A DNA stretch of 64,000 nucleotides from Micromonospora luteifusca (GTDB lineage Bacteria; Actinomycetota; Actinomycetes; Mycobacteriales; Micromonosporaceae), in the NCBI RefSeq assembly GCF_016907275.1, contig NZ_JAFBBP010000001.1:5384001-5448000 (forward strand). The letters run 5' to 3'. Made by a program: the position numbers and the translations under genes. How positions within the stretch are numbered: the first letter of the stretch is position 1; each line of letters opens with the position of its first letter. Below, piece by piece: positions 57,614 to 64,000 of this stretch. The notes beneath the pieces were generated by a model that ran no database searches, was not told the origin of the DNA, and saw only the letters and a list, made by a program, of their open reading frames with translations.

Positions 57614-58096
57614 TCAGTCGGCGCGCAGCAGCGGGGTCAGCTCCGGCCAGCTCTCCACCCGATGTACGCGAGGCAGCAGCGCGGCGTGTGCGGCGACCTG
57701 CGCCGGGCGTGGCCGGAACAGGAAGCGGTGCGGCACCGAGTCGAGGTAGCCGAGCACCTCCAGCTTGTCGTCCACGAAGTGGGTCAGCCCGAGTCGCCGG
57801 GCGATCGGTGCCTTGTCCGGACGGGTGCGGCAGAAGTGCACCCGCTGCTCGGGGATGCCGGTGCGCGCCGGAAAGTCGTGGTGGGCCAACCACTCCCGGG
57901 TGCGCCGCTCGGTGGACTCCCCGCACTTGGACACCAGGTGCACCTCGTCGAACGCCGGGCCCACTGCCGCGAGCGCCTCGAAAGCCCCGTCGACGACGGG
58001 GGTCCGCAGGTAGTGCGCGCCGAAGAACGACGTGTCGGCGTCCCCGTCGGCCGGCTCGATGATCACGCCCCCGATGTCCACACCCAGCCTCCGCAT
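57614..58096 (-). CDS. HAD-like protein
   Basis: This 160-residue protein starts RRLGVDIGGVIIEP (first motif D-x-G-G instead of DxD), has HLVSKCGESTERRTREWLA and THFVDDKLEVLGYLD (motif IV Asp-Asp). The DIGGVI variant lacks the second catalytic Asp at the usual place, so it may be a 5'-nucleotidase-like HAD with altered activity. The start could also be the ATG at 58108. Confidence 0.7.
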   Translation of the reverse strand: MRRLGVDIGGVIIEPADGDADTSFFGAHYLRTPVVDGAFEALAAVGPAFDEVHLVSKCGESTERRTREWLAHHDFPARTGIPEQRVHFCRTRPDKAPIARRLGLTHFVDDKLEVLGYLDSVPHRFLFRPRPAQVAAHAALLPRVHRVESWPELTPLLRAD

Positions 58097-58192
58097 GCGG
58101 CCGATCATGCCGCACCGGCAGGTCGACACACACCCGGGTTTCCGCACGGGATCTGCTACGCCCCGGCGCGGTGAAGGTGGCACGATCGGCCG

Positions 58193-59251
58193 ATGGCAGT
58201 CACGACACGGACGTTGGGGCGCAGCGGCATCGAGGTCAGCGCCCTCGGCATGGGGTGCTGGGCGATCGGCGGCCCCTGGGCGGAGGGCTCCCAGCCGTTG
58301 GGCTGGGGCGCGGTCGACGACGACGAGTCCGTGCGGGCGGTACGTCGGGCCCTCGATCTGGGCATCACCCTCTTCGACACCGCCGACACGTACGGTGCCG
58401 GGCACGGTGAGCGGGTGCTCGGCCGGGCGCTCGCCGGCCACCGGGACGACGCCGTGATCGCCACCAAGTGGGGTTACACCTTCGACGAGCCGAGCCGGCA
58501 GGCAACCGGGGAGGACGCGTCGCCCGCGTACCTGCGGCGGGCCGTGACCGCCTCGCTACGCCGGCTCGACACCGACCGGATCGACCTCTACCAGTTGCAC
58601 CTGGCCGACCTGCCGGTGCCGCGGGCACAGGCGCTGATCGGCACCTGCGAGGACCTGGTCGCCGAGGGGCTGATCCGGGCGTACGGGTGGAGCACCGACC
58701 GACCCGACCGGGCCGGCCTGTTCGGGCATGGCGCCGCCGGCGCCACCGCCGTGCAGCACACCCTGTCGGTACTGCGGGACGCCCCCGAACTGCTCGCCGT
58801 CTGCGACAAGTACGACCTGGCGAGCGTCAACCGGGGTCCGCTGGGGATGGGCCTGCTCACCGGCAAGTACTCGGCCGGGTCGATCCTGCCCCACGACGAC
58901 GTGCGCGGGCTGGCCCCGGGTTGGTTGGAGTGGTTCCGTGGCGGCCGGCCGGCGCCGGAGTGGCTGCGCCGGGTCGCCGCGGTCCGCGCCGCGCTCACCG
59001 CCGACGGGCGCAGCCTCGCCCAGGGTGCGCTCGGCTGGATCTGGGCCCGCAGTGGTCGTACCATCCCGATCCCGGGCTGCCGTACGGTCGCGCAGGTCGA
59101 GGAGAACGCCGCGGCACTGCACCGGGGTCCACTGCCGGCGGATCAGTTCACCGAGGTGGAACGCCAGTTGGCCGCACTCCGTACCGCCGCCCTCCGCGAC
59201 GCCGACCGCCCCCACTGGCCCCCTCCCACGCACCCCACCATCCATCCCTGA
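58193..59251 (+). CDS. Aldo/keto reductase
   Basis: This 352-residue AKR has LFDTADTYGAGHGERVLG (Asp, Tyr), VIATKWGY (Lys), DLYQLHLADLP (His) and PIPGCRTVAQVEENA for NADP. It is closer to the YajO/AKR13-like group than the AKR at 46220-47203. Substrate unknown. CACGAT lies 6 bases before the ATG and may be a weak leaderless -10. Confidence 0.85.
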   Translation: MAVTTRTLGRSGIEVSALGMGCWAIGGPWAEGSQPLGWGAVDDDESVRAVRRALDLGITLFDTADTYGAGHGERVLGRALAGHRDDAVIATKWGYTFDEPSRQATGEDASPAYLRRAVTASLRRLDTDRIDLYQLHLADLPVPRAQALIGTCEDLVAEGLIRAYGWSTDRPDRAGLFGHGAAGATAVQHTLSVLRDAPELLAVCDKYDLASVNRGPLGMGLLTGKYSAGSILPHDDVRGLAPGWLEWFRGGRPAPEWLRRVAAVRAALTADGRSLAQGALGWIWARSGRTIPIPGCRTVAQVEENAAALHRGPLPADQFTEVERQLAALRTAALRDADRPHWPPPTHPTIHP

Positions 59252-59333
59252 GCGGGTACCCGCACCCGTCGGGTCCGTGCTGCCATTCCGTCCTGGATTC
59301 GGGTGCCCACCTCACCTGTGAGTGCGGCCTCCT

Positions 59334-59468
59334 GTAGAGCTGCCCCGTATCTGGGGCGGTGGCCTGGTCGGGTGGTGGTGGCGTGTCAAGCTGCGGTGTG
59401 CCTGGTGCGGTGGCTCGGTCAGGTCCCGGCGCGCGGGTAGAGCTGCCCCGTATCTGGGGCAGCTCTAC
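59334..59468. repeat. 24-base direct repeat, the second copy forming a palindrome
   Basis: GTAGAGCTGCCCCGTATCTG plus GGGC occurs at 59334-59357 and again at 59437-59460. The second copy continues to GCAGCTCTAC, so 59437-59449 and 59456-59468 pair perfectly over 13 bases. Flanks of both copies share degenerate GCGGTGGC-TGGTC. It fills most of the 317-base gap between convergent genes; nothing else was seen there. Confidence 0.7.
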
Positions 59469-59568
59469 AGGGCGCACGACATGCCATGCCAACCCGCCGC
59501 ACCGCCCCCTGTCGATCACGAGTTGTGGTGCCCCGCGGATCGCGGAAACCGGGCGCGGTGGGGCGAGG

Positions 59569-61725
59569 TCAGGGGGTGTGTTCCTTGCGGATCTGGTCGG
59601 CCAGGTGGGCGGGCATGGGGTCGTGACGGACGAAGTTGCGGCGGAAGGTGCCCGTGCCGGCCGTCATCGAGCGCAGCTCGACGGCGTACCGAAGTAGTTC
59701 GGTGGCTGGCACTTCCGCGCGGACGAGGGTGCGGCCCTCGGCGTCCGGGTCCGGTTCGGTCCCGAGGACTCGGCCGCGGCGGCCGGACAGGTCGCCCATC
59801 ACGGTGCCCACCGAGCCGTCCGGTACCCGGATGGTGACCTCGTCGATCGGTTCCAGTAGTGCCGGCTGGCCTCGGTCGGCGGCGTCACGCAGGGCGAGTG
59901 CGCCCGCGGTTTGGAAGGCCGCGTCGGAGGAGTCGACGCTGTGCGCCTTGCCGTCGACCAGGGTCACCCGCAGGTCCACCACGGGGTGGCCGACGACGAG
60001 GCCGCGTTCGAGTTGGGCGCGGACGCCCTTCTCGACCGACGGGATGTAGTTGTGTGGCACCGCGCCGCCGACGACCCGGTCGACGAATTCGAAGCCGCTG
60101 CCCGGGGGCAGGGGCTCGACCTCGATGTCGCAGACCGCGTACTGGCCGTGGCCTCCGGACTGCTTGACGTGCCGGCCGTGCCCCTTCGCGGGCACGGTCA
60201 GCGTCTCGCGCAGCGACACCTTGACCGGCTCGGTGTCCAGTTCGACGCCGCCGGCGCGCAGCCGGTCGAGCACCACGTCGGCGTGTGCCTCGCCCATGCA
60301 CCAGAGCACCAACTGGTGGGTTTCCGGGTTGCGCTCCAGCCGCAGGGTGGGGTCGCCGGCGACGAGGCGGGCGAGGTTGCGGGCCAGGGCGTCCTCGTCG
60401 GCGCGGCTGTGGGCGACGACCGCCACCGGCAGCATTGGCTCGGGCATCTCCCAGGGTGCGATCAGCAGCGGTTCGTCCCGGGCGGAGATGGTGTCGCCGG
60501 TCTCGGCGCTGCCCGACTTGGTGATCGCGCAGATGTCGCCGGCCACGCAGAGCGGCACCTCCCGCAGGGTGGCGCCCAGCGGGGTGAAGATGTGCCCGAC
60601 CCGCTCGTCGGCGTCGTGGTCGGGGTGCCCGCGCTCGGCCATGCCGTGACCGGAGACGTGCATGGTCTGGTCGGGGCGCAGCGTGCCGGAGAAGACCCGG
60701 ACCAACGAGACCCGGCCGACGTGGCGGTCGATGGTGGTCTTGACGACCTCCGCGACGAGCGGCCCGGCCGGGTCGCAGGTCAGCGGCGGACGCGGCGAGC
60801 CGTCCACGCCGGTCACCGCCGGCAACTCGTGCTCCAGCGGCGACGGGAACGCGGCGGTCAACACCTCCAGCAGCACGTCCAGCCCGACACCGGTCTCGGC
60901 GCAGACCGGCACCACCGGGTAGAAGTGGCCACGGGCGACGGCCTTCTCCAGGTCGTCGATGAGCACCTCGGTGCTGATCTCCTCGCCGTCGAGGTAGCGG
61001 TCCATGAGGGTCTCGTCCTCGCTCTCGGCGATGATCCCCTCGATCAGCTCGTCGCGGGACTCGTCGATGGCCCGCTGGTGCTCCGGGTCGGGATCGCGGA
61101 CGTCGGCGGGAAGCCCGGCGGAGTAGTCGAAGACCCGGCGGGTGATCAGGCCGAGCAGACCCTCGGTGGAGACGCCGTCGTCGCCGAGCATCGGCAGGTA
61201 GAGGGGCATCACGTTGTCGCCGAAGAGGCGCTGGCAGAGCGCCACCGTCTCGTCGACGTCGGCGCGGGGCTGGTCCAGTCGGGCCACCGCGACCGCGCGG
61301 GGCATGTCGACGGCCGCGCACTCCTCCCACAGCGCGACGGTGGCCGCGTCCATGCCGCCCGCTGCGGAGACGACGAAGAGGGCGGCGTCGGCGGCCCGCA
61401 GCCCGGCGCGCAGCTCGCCGACGAAGTCGGCGTACCCGGGGGTGTCCAGCAGGTTGACCTTGATGCCGTTGTGCAGCAGCGGTGCGCAGGACAGGCTGAC
61501 CGACCGTTGTTGGCGTACGGCGGCGGGGTCGTGGTCACCGACCGTGGTGCCGTCGACCACGGTACCGGCCCGGCTGATCGTGCCGGTCGCCGCGAGCAGG
61601 GTCTCGACCAGGGTCGTCTTGCCTGCCCCGGAGTGCCCGACGAGTACGACGTTGCGTACCCGCTCGGGCTCGGTGATCACCGGCGTGCCGCCGGTGGAAC
61701 CCTTGTCCTGATTTTTTTGCGCCAT
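59569..61725 (-). CDS. EF-G-like translational GTPase (EF-G2)
   Basis: The 718-residue protein has the G-domain P-loop GHSGAGKTT (30-38) and DTPGYADF, then domains II-V in EF-G order (GHGRHVKQSGGHGQYAVCDI, PHNYIPSVEKGVRAQLERGL). The NKxD motif is ARLDQP, so guanine recognition departs from canonical EF-G; this and the overall layout match the second actinobacterial EF-G paralogue (FusA2-like), whose role in translocation is unproven. GGGAGG precedes ATG 61725. An A7 run falls in codons 3-5. Confidence 0.85.
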   Translation of the reverse strand: MAQKNQDKGSTGGTPVITEPERVRNVVLVGHSGAGKTTLVETLLAATGTISRAGTVVDGTTVGDHDPAAVRQQRSVSLSCAPLLHNGIKVNLLDTPGYADFVGELRAGLRAADAALFVVSAAGGMDAATVALWEECAAVDMPRAVAVARLDQPRADVDETVALCQRLFGDNVMPLYLPMLGDDGVSTEGLLGLITRRVFDYSAGLPADVRDPDPEHQRAIDESRDELIEGIIAESEDETLMDRYLDGEEISTEVLIDDLEKAVARGHFYPVVPVCAETGVGLDVLLEVLTAAFPSPLEHELPAVTGVDGSPRPPLTCDPAGPLVAEVVKTTIDRHVGRVSLVRVFSGTLRPDQTMHVSGHGMAERGHPDHDADERVGHIFTPLGATLREVPLCVAGDICAITKSGSAETGDTISARDEPLLIAPWEMPEPMLPVAVVAHSRADEDALARNLARLVAGDPTLRLERNPETHQLVLWCMGEAHADVVLDRLRAGGVELDTEPVKVSLRETLTVPAKGHGRHVKQSGGHGQYAVCDIEVEPLPPGSGFEFVDRVVGGAVPHNYIPSVEKGVRAQLERGLVVGHPVVDLRVTLVDGKAHSVDSSDAAFQTAGALALRDAADRGQPALLEPIDEVTIRVPDGSVGTVMGDLSGRRGRVLGTEPDPDAEGRTLVRAEVPATELLRYAVELRSMTAGTGTFRRNFVRHDPMPAHLADQIRKEHTP

Positions 61726-61974
61726 GGGGCGCACCTCCCTCAGCCGGTGGTGGTGGCGACCGCCGCGCGACGGGAAGCGGCCCGGGGCGAGTGCGCGGCG
61801 ATATCCTCCGGTGGTCTGCTGCACAGCGGGAACGGGACGGGCGGACGGGTGAGCTGGCTCACCTCCCGGCTCGATCTCACACCCGTTGCCGGGTAGGCAC
61901 AAGCCTCTCCCGGGCGGGTCGGCGGTACCGTCCGTATCGCCGGAGCTGGGCCGACCGTTATCGTGGGGACCGCC

Positions 61975-62604
61975 ATGGCGAAGATCTTCCAAGTGTCGGC
62001 CCGCGCGGGGATGACCCGCGTCGTCGAGCCGATTGCCCGCGCCCTGCTGCGCGCGGGCGTCACCCCCAATGCCGTCACCGTTGCGGGCACCGTTGGTGTG
62101 CTCGTCGGTGCGCTCGGCTTCGGTGCCCGCGGCCATCTGGTCGCGGGCGCGTTAATCGTTACCGTTTTCGCGCTCACCGACCTGCTCGACGGGACGATGG
62201 CCCGGATGAGCGGCGGCTCCACCAGGTTCGGCGCGTTCCTCGACTCAAGCATGGACCGGGTCGCCGACAGCGCCGTCTTCGGCGCGGTCGCGTACTGGCT
62301 GGCCACGCAGGGCAACCACTCCGGGGTGGCCGCCGCGTTGGTCTGCCTGGCCGCCGGCAGCCTGGTCTCCTACGTGAAGGCCCGCGCCGAGGGGCTGGGC
62401 ATGACCTGCAACGTGGGCATCGCCGAGCGCACCGAGCGGCTGCTGATCGTCGGGGTCGGCGGCATCCTCACCGGCCTGAACGTGAAGCCGGCGCTGGAGA
62501 TCGCGCTCTGGCTGCTCGCCGCGGTGTCGATCTTCACGGTGGGGCAGCGGATGGCGCACGTCTACCGCCAGGCCCAGCAGCTCCAGCCGGACCGTCAGGC
62601 GTGA
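61975..62604 (+). CDS. pgsA: CDP-alcohol phosphatidyltransferase, probable phosphatidylinositol-phosphate synthase
   Basis: The 209-residue enzyme has the CDP-OH-P motif D-x2-D-G-x2-A-R-x8-G-x3-D-x3-D in DLLDGTMARMSGGSTRFG, then AFLDSSMD, and about six membrane segments. Together with the acyltransferase and pimA next to it, it makes the phosphatidylinositol-phosphate that is dephosphorylated and mannosylated to PIMs. TATCGT 10 bases before the ATG gives a very short leader. Divergent from EF-G2 across 249 bases. Confidence 0.85.
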   Translation: MAKIFQVSARAGMTRVVEPIARALLRAGVTPNAVTVAGTVGVLVGALGFGARGHLVAGALIVTVFALTDLLDGTMARMSGGSTRFGAFLDSSMDRVADSAVFGAVAYWLATQGNHSGVAAALVCLAAGSLVSYVKARAEGLGMTCNVGIAERTERLLIVGVGGILTGLNVKPALEIALWLLAAVSIFTVGQRMAHVYRQAQQLQPDRQA

Positions 62605-62654
62605 GCGGCGTGTCGACGGCCCGGCACCGGCCGACCGGCGGCCGGGCCGCGTGA
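62601..62654 (+). CDS. 17-residue mini-ORF linking pgsA to the acyltransferase
   Basis: A GTG at 62601 overlaps the pgsA stop as GTGA, and its own stop overlaps the next GTG (62651) as GTGA. The peptide MSGVSTARHRPTGGRAA is basic and disordered. It most likely passes ribosomes from one gene to the next; a function as peptide is not claimed. Confidence 0.35.
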   Translation: MSGVSTARHRPTGGRAA

Positions 62655-63583
62655 ACCTCACCGAGCTCGGCTACGTCGCGGGCTGGCGGGTGGTCCGCGC
62701 GCTACCCCGGCCGCTGGTGGCGGCGGCGTTCCAGGTGGGCGCGGACCGCGCCCACCGCCGCGCCGGCGGGGGTACGGCCCGACTGCGCGCGAACCTGCGC
62801 CGGGTGGTCGGCCCGGAGCTGCCCGAGGCCGAGCTGGACGATCTCGTCAAGCGCGGGCTCCGCTCGTACGCCCGGTACTGGATGGAGGCGTTCCGGCTGC
62901 CCGCGTTGAGTCGGGCGCAGATCCTGTCCGGCTTCCGACTCGACGGCGCCGAGCTGCTCGCCGCCGACGTGGCCGCGGGCCGGGGCGCCGTGGTGGCCCT
63001 TCCCCATGCCGGCAACTACGACGCCGCGGGCGCCTGGGTGGCGGCCACCGGCTGGCCGATCACCACGGTGATGGAACGGCTCAAGCCGGAGGGCGTGTAC
63101 AAGCGTTTCGTGGCCTTCCGGGGGAGCGTGGGCATGGAGATCCTGCCGACCCACGGCGGGCCGCGTCCGGCGTTCGACGTGTTGCTGGACCGGCTCCGGG
63201 CCGGTGCGGTGGTGCCGCTGCTGGCCGACCGCGACCTCTCCGCCCGGGGGGTGGAGGTGGACTTCTTCGGCGGGAAGACCCGCATGCCGGCCGGGCCCGC
63301 ACTGCTGGCGCTGCACACCGGAGCGCCGCTCTACGTGGCCTCGATGTGGTACGAACCGGACGCCGCGTGCGCGTCGCTCGCCGGCCCGTTGCCGGTGCCG
63401 GGGCCCGAGGTGGGGCCTCTGGACCAGCGGGTCCGGTCGCTGACCCAGCTGATCGCCGACCGTCTGGCGGCGGGCATCGCCCGGCATCCGGAAGACTGGC
63501 ACATGTTGCAGCGGATGTGGCTGGACCAGCGGAGGGCGGGGGACGGCACAGCGCTGCCCTCGTCGGCCTCCGGTCAGGCCTGA
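62651..63583 (+). CDS. Phosphatidylinositol mannoside acyltransferase
   Basis: The 310-residue LPLAT/HtrB-like enzyme has VALPHAGNYDAAGAWVAATG (the catalytic HxxxxD is HAGNYD), PTHGGPRPAFDVLLDRLRAG and PLLADRDLSARGVEVDFFGG. It corresponds to the PatA-type acyltransferase that acylates the 6-position of the mannose on PIM, on the cytoplasmic face of the membrane. GTG start; it overlaps the preceding mini-ORF. Confidence 0.9.
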   Translation: MNLTELGYVAGWRVVRALPRPLVAAAFQVGADRAHRRAGGGTARLRANLRRVVGPELPEAELDDLVKRGLRSYARYWMEAFRLPALSRAQILSGFRLDGAELLAADVAAGRGAVVALPHAGNYDAAGAWVAATGWPITTVMERLKPEGVYKRFVAFRGSVGMEILPTHGGPRPAFDVLLDRLRAGAVVPLLADRDLSARGVEVDFFGGKTRMPAGPALLALHTGAPLYVASMWYEPDAACASLAGPLPVPGPEVGPLDQRVRSLTQLIADRLAAGIARHPEDWHMLQRMWLDQRRAGDGTALPSSASGQA

Positions 63584-63599
63584 GGAGGTGGGCTGACGC

Positions 63600-64000
63600 A
63601 TGCGGATCGGCATCGTGTGCCCGTACTCCTTCGACGTGCCCGGTGGCGTGCAGAACCACGTGATGGACCTGGCCGAGGCGCTGATCACGCTGGGCCACGA
63701 GGTCAGTGTGCTCGCCCCGGCTGACGAGGATTCGCCGCTGCCGGCGTACGTGGTGTCCGCCGGTCGTGCGGTGCCGCTGCCGTACAACGGGTCGGTGGCC
63801 CGGATCGCGTTCGGTCCGGTCTCGACCGCCCGGGTCCGCCGTTGGATCACCAACGGTGACTTCGACGTGCTGCACGTGCACGAGCCGCTCACGCTGAGCC
63901 TGTCCCTGCTGGCCGTGCTGTCCGCCCGCGGGCCGGTGGTGGCCACGTTCCACACCGCGATGACCCGTTCGCGGGTGCTGGCCGCCGCGCAGGGCGTGCT
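63600..64000 (+). CDS. pimA: Phosphatidylinositol mannosyltransferase, N-terminal part (cut by window end)
   Basis: The first 133 residues of a GT4 enzyme are visible: MRIGIVCPYSFDVPGGVQNH with the acceptor glycine loop, LNYNGS-like PLPYNGSVARIAFGP, and VLHVHEPLTLSLSLLAVLSA. It transfers the first mannose from GDP-mannose to phosphatidylinositol, following pgsA and the acyltransferase in one operon. GAGGAGG precedes the ATG, 17 bases after the upstream stop. Confidence 0.85.
   Translation, partial: MRIGIVCPYSFDVPGGVQNHVMDLAEALITLGHEVSVLAPADEDSPLPAYVVSAGRAVPLPYNGSVARIAFGPVSTARVRRWITNGDFDVLHVHEPLTLSLSLLAVLSARGPVVATFHTAMTRSRVLAAAQGV

Noticed and set aside
59911..61896. Open frame of 661 codons on the plus strand
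   Set aside because: Antisense to EF-G2; Val/Asp/Gly/His-rich shadow.
1..64000. CRISPR array, tRNA, rRNA, insertion sequence or integrase
   Set aside because: No regularly spaced repeats, cloverleaf-like sequence, conserved rRNA segment or transposase motif was seen. Short tRNAs could still be missed by eye.

Overview
The window is very GC-rich DNA whose codon third positions are almost all G or C. Gene content (polyprenol-phosphomannose synthase, the pgsA / PIM acyltransferase / pimA operon, F420-dependent oxidoreductase, DUF6401, DUF3072, DUF4235, and frequent GTG starts, 4-base stop/start overlaps and leaderless starts) points to an actinomycete, most likely Micromonosporaceae (Micromonospora or a close relative). 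This is inferred from content, not from a database match. It looks like ordinary chromosome: no rRNA, tRNA, CRISPR array, integrase or transposase was seen.

Layout. (1) 1-20.5 kb is rich in small stress-type and membrane proteins: a GSP17M-like protein, a GH15 glycosidase, DUF3072, an ECF41-type sigma factor with its epimerase-like partner, a proton antiporter, a SpoIIE-type phosphatase with an anti-sigma-like ATPase domain, mechanosensitive channel, MFS pump, SRPBCC, DUF2795, YihY, ChaB, an aldehyde dehydrogenase and a CrtI-like oxidoreductase. At least six of these genes carry a good match to a stress (sigmaB / SigF) promoter, G(T)NTN-N14-15-GGGTA, so this reads as a dispersed general-stress regulon. 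(2) 20.6-31.8 kb is a carbohydrate locus: polyprenol-phosphomannose synthase on the minus strand, and on the plus strand a tightly overlapping operon encoding GmhB fused to a GT9 transferase, two GT-B glycosyltransferases, GmhA, bifunctional HldE, a short-chain dehydrogenase, a second GT9 transferase and topoisomerase IB. This is an ADP-heptose synthesis and transfer pathway in a Gram-positive without LPS. (3) 32-34.5 kb is a TetR repressor divergent from a DHA2 efflux pump, with a clear double operator between them. (4) 34.5-49.1 kb is mixed housekeeping: RecQ helicase, F420 oxidoreductase, NagZ-type hexosaminidase, a cysteine-desulfurase-like enzyme, a lipoprotein, DUF1206, mechanosensitive channel, the holin / DUF3618 / DUF4235 trio, cold-shock protein, aldo/keto reductase, methyltransferase and adenosine-deaminase-like protein. 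(5) 49.4-54 kb holds a two-component system, an ADP-ribosylglycohydrolase and a DUF1775 surface protein. (6) 54-64 kb carries thrS, a HIT hydrolase and pgsA / acyltransferase / pimA (phosphatidylinositol mannoside synthesis; pimA is cut by the window end), interrupted by an M15 peptidase, a HAD protein, an aldo/keto reductase and EF-G2.

Intergenic DNA has its own structure. Several gene-end junctions (20.5, 44.0, 52.7 and 56.05 kb, with a weaker relative at 36.7 kb) contain long hairpins whose inner arms are unrelated to each other but whose outer ends carry GATC. The 20.44-20.64 kb one spans a whole convergent junction and copies the 3' end of the neighbouring gene in inverted orientation. 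At least seven genes show a TANNNT box 6-7 bases before the start codon, the arrangement of leaderless transcripts.
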